Both the position numbers and the translations under genes were made by a program. From Chitinispirillales bacterium (GTDB lineage: Bacteria > Fibrobacterota > Chitinivibrionia > Chitinivibrionales > Chitinispirillaceae): a DNA stretch of 64,000 bases. Positions 44,637 to 54,319 of the stretch are shown here, one piece after another (the first letter of the stretch is position 1; every line of letters starts with the position of its first letter). The stretch covers positions 186,001 through 250,000 of the forward strand of contig JAIRVB010000035.1 of NCBI GenBank assembly GCA_031254105.1, given 5' to 3'. The notes under the pieces were generated by a model. That model was not told the DNA's origin, did not search any database, and saw only the letters and a program-made list of their open reading frames with translations.

Positions 44637-45641
44637 TTACAGGCTAAGTAAATCTTTTGCGTCATATTTTAAGATAAATGCAGCAACATCTTCACAACAC
44701 ATTAAACCAATTGGAATCTTTATTTTTTCCTGAGTTTCCTCAATTTTTTTGATTAAAACATCTGAAGCTTTTGCGGTTGATACTATTAAACCCATATCCG
44801 CTCTATATTTCTTAATTGCAGTTTCTATCTGTTCAACTGCCGTTATTTCATAATGAACATCTGTAAATGATTTTACTTGAACTACTAGTATTTCGTCTTT
44901 TTGCTGCCATTCAAAAGTTGAATATGTAATAATCAGATCAGCTCCATAGTCTGTGCCAAAACCCGAACCGTTAACCTTTACACTGCGTACGTTGGGGACT
45001 TTATCAAATACTTTCCCAAGTAAGTATTCAAGTCTTTTGCCTGGATGATTTTTTTGAATGGATTTTGCTATATTTTCCAAATCAGGCTTTATATCCGCTT
45101 TTAAATAGTAAAGACCGTATTCGATATTTGATTGTGTATTTACCGTATTATTTTTCAGATTCTCTAAAGATATACTGAATTGTTCGGTATCGTAAATTCT
45201 CCAATATTTGCCACGCAATTTAAGCTTTCTGTTAATAAGCGGAGTTACATTGTGGTTGTCTCTGTCAAATTCTACAATAGTGTTGGGATCTAATTTAAAA
45301 GTATGCCGAAAATCTCCAGCGTCAGAATAATCACTCACGCCAATTTTGTTTGGTTCTTCATCCCATTTGTATGTTTCTATTACCTTTCCGGCAGTACATT
45401 TTCCCCACTCCGGAATATTTATATGAACAATCCAGTCTCCCACGTTAATATCTAAAAGAAAGTACTTATAACAATCCTTTTCTTTATTACTTAACTTATT
45501 CCAATCTTTTTCTTTAAGCTTTTTTAAATCAGCATCTTCTAAATAGCTCCATCCGAATCTTGAAATTCCTTTTTTTAATGATGCATTGACAAAATCAATA
45601 CTTTCCTTGCCTTCCGGAGTATTAAATGCCCAAACATTCAT
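44637..45641 (-). CDS. Mrr-type restriction endonuclease with N-terminal reader-like domain
   Basis: 334 residues from the ATG at 45641 (AAGGAG); a longer frame to 45689 lacks a ribosome site. The N-terminal ~160 residues have VGDWIVHINIPEWGKCTAGK and FRHTFKLDPNTIVEFDRD, resembling EVE/PUA-type modified-base readers. The C-terminal Mrr domain has GFGTDYGADLIITYS...ILVVQVKSF (D...QxK), then LIVSTAKASD. It stands alone without a methyltransferase, as type IV enzymes do, so it may cut modified foreign DNA. The reader domain is my inference. Confidence 0.72.
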   Translation of the reverse strand: MNVWAFNTPEGKESIDFVNASLKKGISRFGWSYLEDADLKKLKEKDWNKLSNKEKDCYKYFLLDINVGDWIVHINIPEWGKCTAGKVIETYKWDEEPNKIGVSDYSDAGDFRHTFKLDPNTIVEFDRDNHNVTPLINRKLKLRGKYWRIYDTEQFSISLENLKNNTVNTQSNIEYGLYYLKADIKPDLENIAKSIQKNHPGKRLEYLLGKVFDKVPNVRSVKVNGSGFGTDYGADLIITYSTFEWQQKDEILVVQVKSFTDVHYEITAVEQIETAIKKYRADMGLIVSTAKASDVLIKKIEETQEKIKIPIGLMCCEDVAAFILKYDAKDLLSL

Positions 45642-45757
45642 AGAGATTCTCCTTCGTTTTAAAATTTGGTTCAAAAAGCTAACATACACCCAAAACTATC
45701 AAATTTTTACCGCTACTTGACTTGAACGTATCATGAAACGTCATAAACTATCTAAAT

Positions 45758-46696
45758 AGTCATCCCTTAAAAATATGTTTTTATTAATAATTTTACCAAA
45801 GAAGTGAAATAATAGTTAAAAGAATCTGCTGGTAAAGAGTTATTTTATCTAAAAATCTTGCATATAATTTCTTTAACAGGTGGGTAAAGATGATTGGTAA
45901 TAACGTAGATAAAACCCAGCATAAACTATTTTCAACCCTTGAAGAGCTTCTCAATCCCAAGCATCCGTTGTTTGCTTTAGCGAACCGTATTGACTGGAGA
46001 GAATTTGATTCATACTTTAAGGATTATTACTCTATAGTTTGCTGCGTTACAAGAATGCTCTTGAATTGTATGAAGAAGTATTAAAGCAGAAAAAGACAGA
46101 CAACAATAAGATTTATAGTTTGCACGAGCCTGATGTTTATTGTATCAGTAAAGGTAAAGATCATAAAAAATATGAGTTTGGAAGTAAGGTTTCGATTTTA
46201 GTAACAAAGGACAGCGGTATTATTGTTGGTGCGCTTTCACTTGATACAAACCTCTACGATGGCCATACGCTGCCTCAAGCTCTCCAACAATACGAAACGT
46301 TAATGAACAAAAGACCTGGTGAGGTGATAGCTGATCGTGGATATAAGGGCAGAAAGTTTATAGAGCAGACCATTATTTCTATACCGACAAATGGTCGCAA
46401 ATCATTAAGCGCAAATGAAAAACGAAATATAAGAGATAAGTTTAGGCGCCGAGCGTCAATAGAACCTGTTAGTTGGACATTTAAAATCTGACACAAAGCT
46501 TAAAAGAAACTATCTCAAGGGATTGCAGGGTGATAAGATTAATGCAATGCTTGCAGCGGCTGCGTTTAATTTTCGCAAGTGGATGCGGATGTTTTTTGCC
46601 CATTTAAAAAATTTATTTCAATATCTAAAAAGAAGCATTTACATAAGATTTTATTTCAAATACGGGTGTCTAAATAACTCTTTTTAAGGGACGACT
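45758..46696 (+). mobile_element. Degraded IS5-like insertion sequence with readable ends
   Basis: Ends AGTCATCCCTTAAAAA (45758-45773) and its near-complement (46681-46696) match at 15 of 16 bases, and both are flanked by AAAT (45754-45757, 46697-46700), a likely target duplication. About 940 bases, shorter than an intact element. Confidence 0.75.
45890..46687 (+). pseudogene. IS5-family transposase, deleted and frameshifted
   Basis: The N-terminal piece LFSTLEELLNPKHPLFALAN with IDWREFDSYF is the usual start. Near 46030-46050 most of the N-terminal half is gone and the frame changes. The later piece has SKVSILVTKDSGIIVGA, GEVIADRGYKG (catalytic Asp region) and RRRASIEPV. One extra base near 46470 then shifts the frame before GHLKSDTKLKRNYLKG (position of the catalytic Glu is within the EPV region). 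Non-functional. Confidence 0.8.
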
Positions 46697-46824
46697 AAAT
46701 AGCTTTCCCTGTAGCTCATTAAATAAAGCAAAATAATCACAGAAATTTATGACGCTTCATGTGCAACTATATTTCGATTATTTTGATTTTCAGAATATTT
46801 TTATTAAAACTTCTGCAAGCACAT

Positions 46825-47859
46825 TTAAAACTTCATATTTACAACACCGGTTCCCTGCTCAATTTTGCCAATAATCACCGGTTCATATCCGGCAAGTTCG
46901 GGAGCTTTCATTACAGTATCTGCATTTTCAAGTGATACTACAAGCACCATGCCTATTCCCATATTGAATGTACGGTACATCTCAAGATTCTCTACATTGC
47001 CGGTCTTTTGTAAATATTGGAATATGGGCAAAGGGGTCCATGATTTGGCGTCAATCACCGCGTCGCAGTTTTGCGGCAGTACTCTGTCAACATTATCTGT
47101 AAATCCGCCGCCTGTTATGTGGGCGCAGCCTTTTATAAGTCCATTTTCCATAATAGAAAGCAGCTTTATATAAGAGCGGTGAGGCTCAAGCAGCGCCTGA
47201 CCGAAAGTTTTGCCGTCCTCAAAAATATCGGAATATTTCTTTTTGCCAACCTCAGTAACGATTTTACGGGCTAAACTGTAACCGTTAGTGTGTAGTCCGG
47301 CAGAACGCAAACCTATCGCCACATCACCCGCTTTAATCGATGATCCATCGATAACCTTATTTTTGTCAACTACACCGACGATTGTGCCTACGAGGTCAAA
47401 TTCACCCTGACCATATATATCCGGCATCTCAGCGGTTTCGCCGCCTATTAGAACGCAGTCATTTTCACGGCAAGCTGAGGCTAGTCCCTCAACGATCTGC
47501 TCCGCAACCTCCGGTATAAGCTTTCCGATACCGATATAATCTAAGAAGAAGAGCGGCTTTGCTCCCATGACAAGAATATCGTCAACGCAGTGGTTGACAA
47601 TATCTCTGCCTACGCTGTTGTAAACTTTGGAATCGAAAGCGATCTTTACTTTTGTTCCAACGCTGTCTGTTGATGATACTAAAACCGGCGCGTCCATCGT
47701 TTTAAGATGCGAGATGTCAAACATACCGCCAAATTGCCCGAACTGCCCTGCAACGTGCTTATTATATGTAGAAGATACAAGCGCGCCTATACGCCCCTTT
47801 GTCTTGTTCCATGTGTCTATGCTTACTCCGGCATCGGAATATTTAAGCGATTCTGCCAT
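46825..47859 (-). CDS. purM: Phosphoribosylformylglycinamidine cyclo-ligase
   Basis: 344 residues, usual length. SSTDSVGTKVKIAF, GRDIVNHCVDDILVMGAKPL, GGETAEMPDIYGQGEFDLVG and AHITGGGFTDNVDRVLP are the conserved AIR-synthase stretches. Fifth step of purine synthesis. Single gene. Confidence 0.96.
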   Translation of the reverse strand: MAESLKYSDAGVSIDTWNKTKGRIGALVSSTYNKHVAGQFGQFGGMFDISHLKTMDAPVLVSSTDSVGTKVKIAFDSKVYNSVGRDIVNHCVDDILVMGAKPLFFLDYIGIGKLIPEVAEQIVEGLASACRENDCVLIGGETAEMPDIYGQGEFDLVGTIVGVVDKNKVIDGSSIKAGDVAIGLRSAGLHTNGYSLARKIVTEVGKKKYSDIFEDGKTFGQALLEPHRSYIKLLSIMENGLIKGCAHITGGGFTDNVDRVLPQNCDAVIDAKSWTPLPIFQYLQKTGNVENLEMYRTFNMGIGMVLVVSLENADTVMKAPELAGYEPVIIGKIEQGTGVVNMKF

Positions 47860-48345
47860 AAGTAGTTCGTTCCTCTTCGAATTTAGAGATCGTTATACCG
47901 TTTTACCAATTTTTGCGTGTAACGGTTAAATCACAATAAAATAGGAAAGGCCGTAAATAAATACAAGTAAATAGCTGATAAGGACGCGTAAAATGGAAGA
48001 ACAGCGCTCTCGTTTTCAATTTATTCATTGTACTGGGGACGAAACCGCCGGATCGCCCCCATAATGTAAAGATATAAAATATCAGCGCACGGTTGCGGCA
48101 CAAACAGTTACGCTCCTTTGACTCCCATGAAGAAGAGTTTGCCCATTGTATGGCGCGCTCTGATTCCAGGTTGTCGAAAGAAGGCGGGGCGCCGGCGCAA
48201 TGGATTGGTGATTGCTTTTATGTAACAGCGCAATGAACAATACAAATTCCCCAAATTTACCAACAAATTGCCCCATTTAGCCTGTGCGTTATTTATTTTG
48301 TTCAACTGTTTAATTCAGTTGAAATTGTATAAAATTGGAGTAGTC
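47860..48345. other. Intergenic region, 486 bases
   Basis: Divergent promoter zone between purM and the CoA-dehydratase activase gene. No riboswitch, repeat or conserved ORF recognised; the frame open from 48268 has no ribosome site. Confidence 0.5.
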
Positions 48346-51300
48346 ATGAAAACGCTTGGAATTTGTTTTGGAGCCACTACAGTTCAATATGTCAAGATTG
48401 ACGCATCAGAAAGCGGCAAAACTATCGAAACGCGGGGACGAGTTGCCCACGATGGCGATCCCAAAGGGGTTGTGCTTAGGCTTTTGGCGCAAAATGATAT
48501 GGCTGATGTTAAAAAGGTCGCCGTAACAGGCAGGGCTTTCCGCTCAAGTGTTGATCTGTCAACCATATCCGAACCGGAAGCGGTAGAGTGCGCGTTAAGG
48601 GAGATATATCCTGAGGGCCAGTACCCCAATCTTGTGATAAGTTCGGGAGGAGAGACTCAGCTTGTTTATGTGATGAACTCAAAGGGCGGTATAAGTTCCG
48701 TGCAGTCAGGTAACAAATGCGCTTCCGGAACAGGAGAGTTTTTTTTGCAGCAGATCCGCAGAATGGGACTTACGCTTGAGGAAGCTGTTGAACTAGCAAA
48801 GCAGGGTGCTCCTCATAAAATCGCGGGCCGCTGCAGCGTGTTTTGCAAAAGCGACTGTACGCACGCGCTTAACAAAGGTGAACCGCGGGCGAATATCGCG
48901 GCTGGCCTCTGTCTTATGATGGCGGATAAAATAGGTGAGCTTATAAAGGATATTGAAAGCGATAAAACCGCGCTTATAGGCGGCGGGTCTCTAAATACGG
49001 CAATGGTCAAAATTTTGAGGGAGCGTCTTGAAAAGCGCTCCGGAACGCTTGACGTTCCATCCACTGCCGCCGTGTTTGAAGCGTATGGGGCCGCGCTCTG
49101 GGCTGCGGATAACGATTGTATCGCGCTGCCGCAGGATCACGCTTCTGTCATTCATGACGCTCCTACGTCTTTTGGCAGACATCAGCCCCTCAACAGCGCG
49201 TTGGATCTGGTTTCTTTTAAGTCAATGAATAAGGGCAGCGCCAATGAGGGTGACGAGTGTGTGATGGGGCTTGACGTAGGCTCTACGACAACCAAGGCTG
49301 TGCTCATGCGAAGGGAGGATAAGGCGGTTCTTGCGTCTATCTATCTGCGTACAAATGGTGATCCTGTACAGGCGTCCCGCAACTGCTATAAAGCGGTCAG
49401 CGAACAGGTTGGCGGTACAAAGATTGAGATTACAGGTTTGGGCGTAACAGGATCAGGCCGTCAGATCGCCGCGCTTCACGCTCTTACAGATAATGTTATA
49501 AATGAGATTATCGCTCACGCTACGGCTGCTTCCTATTTTGACAGGGAGGTAGACACTATTTTTGAAATAGGCGGACAGGACGCAAAGTATACATATCTTA
49601 CAGGCGGAGTGCCGTCGGATTACGCGATGAATGAAGCGTGCAGCGCGGGTACAGGTTCATTTTTGGAAGAGTCCGCGCGCGAATCGCTCAATGTTCTAAC
49701 TGAGGAGATAGGGGAGAAGGCGCTTCAGGGAGATAACCCGCCGAACTTTACGGATCAGTGTTCGGCGTTTATTTCAAGTGATATTAAAACTGCCGGACAG
49801 GAGGGTATCGGTAAAAATGACATTCTTTCGGGGCTCGTGTATTCCGTCTGCCTCAATTACATCAACCGTGTAAAGGGATCACGCCCTGTCGGCAGGAAGA
49901 TATTTATGCAGGGCGGGGTTTGCTACAACAAAGCGGTGCCTGTCGCAATGGCTTCGCTTATGAGGCATGAGATAATAGTCCCGCCGGAGCCCGGACTTAT
50001 GGGAGCTTTCGGGGTTGCTCTTGAGACCGCAAACCGTATGGAACTCAAACTCACGGAAACCGCAAAATTTGACCTCGATGAATTGACTTCACGCGAAGCG
50101 ACTCGCGAAGGCAGTTTCGTATGTGTCGGCGGAAAAGAGAAGTGTGACCGTAAATGTGAAATTTCACGCATCAGGGTAAATGGCAAACTTTATCCTTTCG
50201 GCGGGGTTTGCAATAAATACTACAATATGCGTCTTCAAAAAGAGGTTGAGGTCGATGATCTTGATTTGGTTGCTGTTCGTCAAAAACTCCTTTTTGAAAA
50301 GTATGGAATAAGTGATGAGCCGGTTTCTGAGGAGCAGGACAAGCCAAGCAGAACAGTCGGTATTATGCGTACGTTTCTTACCCATGCCATGTATCCGATT
50401 TACTCTAACTTTTTCCATGAGATGGGCTTTAAGGTTGTTCTTTCTGACGCGATTGATCCTGAAGGTATTGCCCGTATTGAAGCCGCGTTCTGTCTGCCCG
50501 CGGAACTTACACATGGCGGTTTTCTCAATCTACTTAAGAAAAAGCTTGACTATATCTTCCTGCCGCAAATTTCTCAGATATCGGTGCAAAATCCTTCCGC
50601 GTATACTAAAGCTTGCGTTTTTGTCCAGGCTGAACCGTATTACCTTAAAGCGACTTTCAGGCGTGAAATAGAGGAATCTACAACAGCGGTGCTTTCTCCG
50701 GTGCTTCGCATGGACGGCGGTTATGAGAGAGCGGAAACGCCGCTTGTTGAGATGGCTGTCGCGATGGGCGTGAGTGCTGAGGCGGCAAAAGACGCTTACG
50801 CTAAAGCTGTCGGCCGTCAGCGCGCTTACGATAGCGAAATGCAGAACTATGGCAGCAAAGCGCTTAAATATCTTGATGAACATCCGGATACTTTTGGTCT
50901 TGTAATTTTTGGACGTCCATATAATTCATTCGCGTCTGACGCCAACATGGGTATTCCTCATAAAGCCGCTTCGCGCGGCTTCATTGTGATTCCGTTCGAT
51001 ATGCTTCCGGCGGCAGAATATAAGACTGATAAAAAGATGTACTGGGGTATGGGACAAAAGATAATGAAAGCTGCGCAGTTTGTAAAGGAAAGAGAAAACC
51101 TTTTTGGAATTTTCATTACAAATTTCTCATGCGGCCCCGATTCTTTCGTACTCAGCTATTTCCGCAATCTCATGAAGACAAAGCCCTCTCTGACTCTTGA
51201 GCTTGACCAGCATACAGCCGATGCCGGAATTGATACAAGAATTGAAGCCGCTGTTGATATAATGCAAAGTTACCGCAGAATCAGCAAAACCCTCCCTCTT

Positions 51301-52740
51301 GAGGACAACTCGTTTGTAGCCGCGAGAGTAGAAGATGAGGATATGCGTGTAAAGGCGTCTGACGGTAAATATTATTCACTTCAGGATCCGCGTGTAGAGC
51401 TTGTATTGCCGTCAATGGGGCGTTATGGCACTGAAGCTGTAGCCGCGATTTTTCGTAGTATGGGTGTTGACGCTCACGCGCTGCCGGTGGCTGATAAGGA
51501 GATCCTCAACCTTGGAAAGAAGAATTCTACCTGTAAAGAGTGCGTACCTTACATCGTTACTACCGGTTCTTATCTGCATTATCTCAATAACCGTAAAGAC
51601 CCAAACCGCATAACACTCTTTTTTATGGCGACAGGCGGAGGCCCATGCAGGCTTGGCCAGTACTGCCGCGCGGTTACGCAGCATATCGAAAATAACAAGA
51701 TTCCTAACGCCGCGGTGTTTACCATGACAGATGAAAACGGCTACGGCGGACTTGGCACAAGAAGGCTTCTGCGCGCCTGGCAGAGTATCGTAATATCCGA
51801 TGTGTTCAGCGATATGCGCAGCATGCTTACTGTTACGGCAAGCGACAAAAAACAGGCTCTTGACATACTTGAGGAGTGCTGGCAGGAGCTGATCAGGTTT
51901 TTTGAAGGCAGCGTATCTGGCAATGTTTCAGGCGTTTTGACTAAAATCGCGAAACGGTTGTCGCAAGTTCCTCTTAAAACGAAGCTTTCCGAAGTTCCGG
52001 TTGTATCTTTAATAGGGGAGATATTTGTAAGACGGGATGAGTTCTGCCGTCAAACTATAGTGAACTATTTAGAAGACCGCGGTTTTACGGTCAAGGTAGC
52101 GCCGATCAGCGAATTTTTGTGCTACAGTAACTTTGTGATCAACTCTAAGCTTGATGAAAGGCAGCGTGACTTTAAAGAGATGCTTCGTGTCCGCTTGACC
52201 TCTCAGCTTCAGGAGTGGTGGGAACGCCGGATAAAGTCAATTCTTGCTCAAAGCGGTTTGTACCATTTTGAGATGGTTGAGGTCGAAAAGACAATTGAGG
52301 CCGGAGAACATCTGATAAATGTTAATTTCAGAGGAGAGGCGATTCTTACCGTTGGCCTTGCTTTAAGAGAGATACTTAACGATTCATGCGGCGTTATTTC
52401 CATCGGCCCCTTTGGATGTATGCCCTCAAGAGTTGCGGAGGCGATCCTTAAAAAGGAGATGAACGTTACCGGGAAAGCCAGACTGCCGGGTTGGAAAGAG
52501 AAAGCCCATGAATATGAAGAGATAGGGGAGTTTCCGTTTTTGGCGGTTGAAACAGATGGGAGTCCGTTCCCGCAGCTGATAGAAGCGAATATGGAAGCCT
52601 TCGTGCTGCAGGCTAAACGTCTTCATGAGTTTCATAAGCAGCGTAAGAGTGACGTAAAGCAACAGCCCGAAACTTTTTCTTCCAAGCTTCAGAATTTAGT
52701 GAGCGCTGGGTCTTTCGGGCTTATTTCACGTAAAAAGTAG
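48346..52740 (+). CDS. 2-hydroxyacyl-CoA dehydratase activase-type giant protein
   Basis: 1464 residues from the ATG at 48346 (TTGGAG upstream). Order: a first BadF/BadG-type ASKHA ATPase domain (GICFGATTVQYVKID, CASGTGEFF; 1-265); a second one (MGLDVGSTTTKAVLM, IFEIGGQDAKY, CSAGTGSFLEE; ~305-555); a Cys cluster CDRKCEISR (~600); a DUF2229 region; and a C-terminal HgdB-like part with CSNF and IGPFGCMPSR (~1353). Such fusions are common in strict anaerobes and combine activator and dehydratase-like parts around iron-sulfur clusters. Exact substrate unknown. No CoA-transferase or dehydratase subunits lie next to it. Confidence 0.9.
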   Translation: MKTLGICFGATTVQYVKIDASESGKTIETRGRVAHDGDPKGVVLRLLAQNDMADVKKVAVTGRAFRSSVDLSTISEPEAVECALREIYPEGQYPNLVISSGGETQLVYVMNSKGGISSVQSGNKCASGTGEFFLQQIRRMGLTLEEAVELAKQGAPHKIAGRCSVFCKSDCTHALNKGEPRANIAAGLCLMMADKIGELIKDIESDKTALIGGGSLNTAMVKILRERLEKRSGTLDVPSTAAVFEAYGAALWAADNDCIALPQDHASVIHDAPTSFGRHQPLNSALDLVSFKSMNKGSANEGDECVMGLDVGSTTTKAVLMRREDKAVLASIYLRTNGDPVQASRNCYKAVSEQVGGTKIEITGLGVTGSGRQIAALHALTDNVINEIIAHATAASYFDREVDTIFEIGGQDAKYTYLTGGVPSDYAMNEACSAGTGSFLEESARESLNVLTEEIGEKALQGDNPPNFTDQCSAFISSDIKTAGQEGIGKNDILSGLVYSVCLNYINRVKGSRPVGRKIFMQGGVCYNKAVPVAMASLMRHEIIVPPEPGLMGAFGVALETANRMELKLTETAKFDLDELTSREATREGSFVCVGGKEKCDRKCEISRIRVNGKLYPFGGVCNKYYNMRLQKEVEVDDLDLVAVRQKLLFEKYGISDEPVSEEQDKPSRTVGIMRTFLTHAMYPIYSNFFHEMGFKVVLSDAIDPEGIARIEAAFCLPAELTHGGFLNLLKKKLDYIFLPQISQISVQNPSAYTKACVFVQAEPYYLKATFRREIEESTTAVLSPVLRMDGGYERAETPLVEMAVAMGVSAEAAKDAYAKAVGRQRAYDSEMQNYGSKALKYLDEHPDTFGLVIFGRPYNSFASDANMGIPHKAASRGFIVIPFDMLPAAEYKTDKKMYWGMGQKIMKAAQFVKERENLFGIFITNFSCGPDSFVLSYFRNLMKTKPSLTLELDQHTADAGIDTRIEAAVDIMQSYRRISKTLPLEDNSFVAARVEDEDMRVKASDGKYYSLQDPRVELVLPSMGRYGTEAVAAIFRSMGVDAHALPVADKEILNLGKKNSTCKECVPYIVTTGSYLHYLNNRKDPNRITLFFMATGGGPCRLGQYCRAVTQHIENNKIPNAAVFTMTDENGYGGLGTRRLLRAWQSIVISDVFSDMRSMLTVTASDKKQALDILEECWQELIRFFEGSVSGNVSGVLTKIAKRLSQVPLKTKLSEVPVVSLIGEIFVRRDEFCRQTIVNYLEDRGFTVKVAPISEFLCYSNFVINSKLDERQRDFKEMLRVRLTSQLQEWWERRIKSILAQSGLYHFEMVEVEKTIEAGEHLINVNFRGEAILTVGLALREILNDSCGVISIGPFGCMPSRVAEAILKKEMNVTGKARLPGWKEKAHEYEEIGEFPFLAVETDGSPFPQLIEANMEAFVLQAKRLHEFHKQRKSDVKQQPETFSSKLQNLVSAGSFGLISRKK

Positions 52741-52890
52741 CGGACTGATAATTAACTCTAAAGATTATCCGCTGAGAATTCTACACTATCGAACGGCCGT
52801 TTCTACGTGTCATGAAGGGGGACACTGCCGTAAGGTTGTCTTTATAGTCCTGTGTTTCAACATGGGGTGCGAGGGAAGCGTGTGTTTGGA

Positions 52891-52910
52891 GGGCGTTGCG
52901 TGCAACGCCC
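52891..52910. repeat. GC-rich palindrome
   Basis: GGGCGTTGC-GT-GCAACGCCC followed by GTAC, near-identical to 63610-63629. The 52741-53042 spacer otherwise holds no supported gene. Confidence 0.7.
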
Positions 52911-53042
52911 GTACAGGTTATTGGTGGGGGGCGCATTTTATGTGTGGTTCCCGCATTGTGATAATGCTTAGCTGTATAGAGGCAGTCTGTGGCTGTGTGT
53001 CCCTTAACGGCGCGGAGAGAATACTGATAGAAGAGGGATTTA

Positions 53043-54140
53043 ATGGATAAAATTGGTTTATTGATAATTGCTTTTGCCATGTCAATTCTCGCTGATGTGC
53101 TGCATCTGAATAATGATGAAGAGATAAGAGACGCGGTTATTATTGAGATTGGCGTTAACGATATAAAATTCAGGATAGGTGAGAGACCTGTTGTATACAT
53201 CATAGAAAAGTCGGATGTTGCCGCAATCTCTTACGCTGACGGAACAAGAGAAGAGCTCGATTCGCGGCTTCCGCGTAACAGGCAGAGCAGCCGGGCGGTA
53301 GATCCGCAGGATTTGATTGAAAACAAAGAGAGAATGCTTGAGGCGCAACGCAGAGCGCTTGAAGTGGAGAGGCGCGCTCTTGAGGAGCAAAGGCGTATGG
53401 TTGAAAGAGAGAGGATGGAAGCGGAGGCTGACAGAGAAGTTTCCGAACTGTCTAACCGCGCAAAACCGGCCGGTAACGCTGCCGGGCTGAGTTGGTTTGC
53501 GCGCGGTTCCCTAGGCTGGGATAAGTTGACATTCGATTATGATAAGAATTCGCCGTTGAGCGGGATAAATATTGGGGCGGATGTCAGCTTTTTCTTTCCT
53601 GTAGGAGATATTTTAGGTGTAAAGGACAATTTTATTAAGTTTGGTTTTACCGCTGGTTTTGGATACACCGGCTTATCCGTATCTCGTGAAAGATCTTCTG
53701 AAGGTATAAATTATACTGAAGAGATCAAACACACAGATACTGATTTGAGTTTGTCGGTATTGTTCAGGATAGGGGAAAAGAGAAGGTATGTTGATGCTTT
53801 TTACGATATTTCCTTCCCAATTTCAACTCAAAGTAAAGCAGCCGCGAAAATACCAGGCTATGCTGAGCAAACGGTTACGTATAAGCACAACCCGGAGACA
53901 GGACAAAGCATCGGCGTGTTCGGACGGTATGATTTTATCGGCATTGGATTTGGCAAAAGTCTCATAGATAATGTAACATTTGAAGTTGATGTAATCAGAG
54001 ATAACGCGGTTTCCACCTTTATAGCAAGCGGCTTTCTCCCCATATCGCAAACGTATGAAATCATCCCATCTTTACGTTATCGCTTCGGAGAATACTCTAC
54101 TAGAATCATTTATTCAATTGGACTTGAGTACTCATTCTAA
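53043..54140 (+). CDS. Coiled-coil plus outer-membrane beta-barrel protein
   Basis: 365 residues, ribosome site GAGG. Hydrophobic N-terminus ending in SILADV (probable signal peptide); residues 20-70 form a small beta domain. A charged coiled coil (RMLEAQRRALEVERRALEEQ) at ~97-130 follows, then ~200 residues of alternating beta strands ending in YSIGLEYSF, a C-terminal Phe typical of outer-membrane barrels. Likely a periplasm-spanning surface anchor. No named family; precedes the PorU-like gene on the same strand. Confidence 0.65.
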   Translation: MDKIGLLIIAFAMSILADVLHLNNDEEIRDAVIIEIGVNDIKFRIGERPVVYIIEKSDVAAISYADGTREELDSRLPRNRQSSRAVDPQDLIENKERMLEAQRRALEVERRALEEQRRMVERERMEAEADREVSELSNRAKPAGNAAGLSWFARGSLGWDKLTFDYDKNSPLSGINIGADVSFFFPVGDILGVKDNFIKFGFTAGFGYTGLSVSRERSSEGINYTEEIKHTDTDLSLSVLFRIGEKRRYVDAFYDISFPISTQSKAAAKIPGYAEQTVTYKHNPETGQSIGVFGRYDFIGIGFGKSLIDNVTFEVDVIRDNAVSTFIASGFLPISQTYEIIPSLRYRFGEYSTRIIYSIGLEYSF

Positions 54141-54182
54141 ATAAAATGGAAGAATGGGCAATGTAAAAATAAAAATATCAAA

Positions 54183-54209
54183 ATTCAATCATTTCTGCAT
54201 TATGTATTA
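54183..54209. repeat. ATTTCTGC-type intergenic repeat, copy
   Basis: TTCAATCATTTCTGCATT, then a TGTATT core; matches 60439-60464 almost exactly. Spacer between two envelope genes. Confidence 0.6.
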
Positions 54210-54319
54210 TTTTTGTGTTCACATTATATTTCTTGCCGTGTTATAGGTTTTTATCCCTGAATAATTAGTATATTTCTATTCTTATCTTACAAGATAGAAT
54301 AACCGGAGACTTACTAAAT

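Noticed and set aside
48268-48345. 26-residue N-terminal extension of the CoA-dehydratase activase
   Set aside because: Hydrophobic random-looking residues precede the ASKHA fold; GGAG lies before the ATG at 48346.
52862-53050. 62-residue frame before the coiled-coil barrel gene
   Set aside because: It reads through a palindromic repeat, has odd Cys/Gly-rich composition and no ribosome site.
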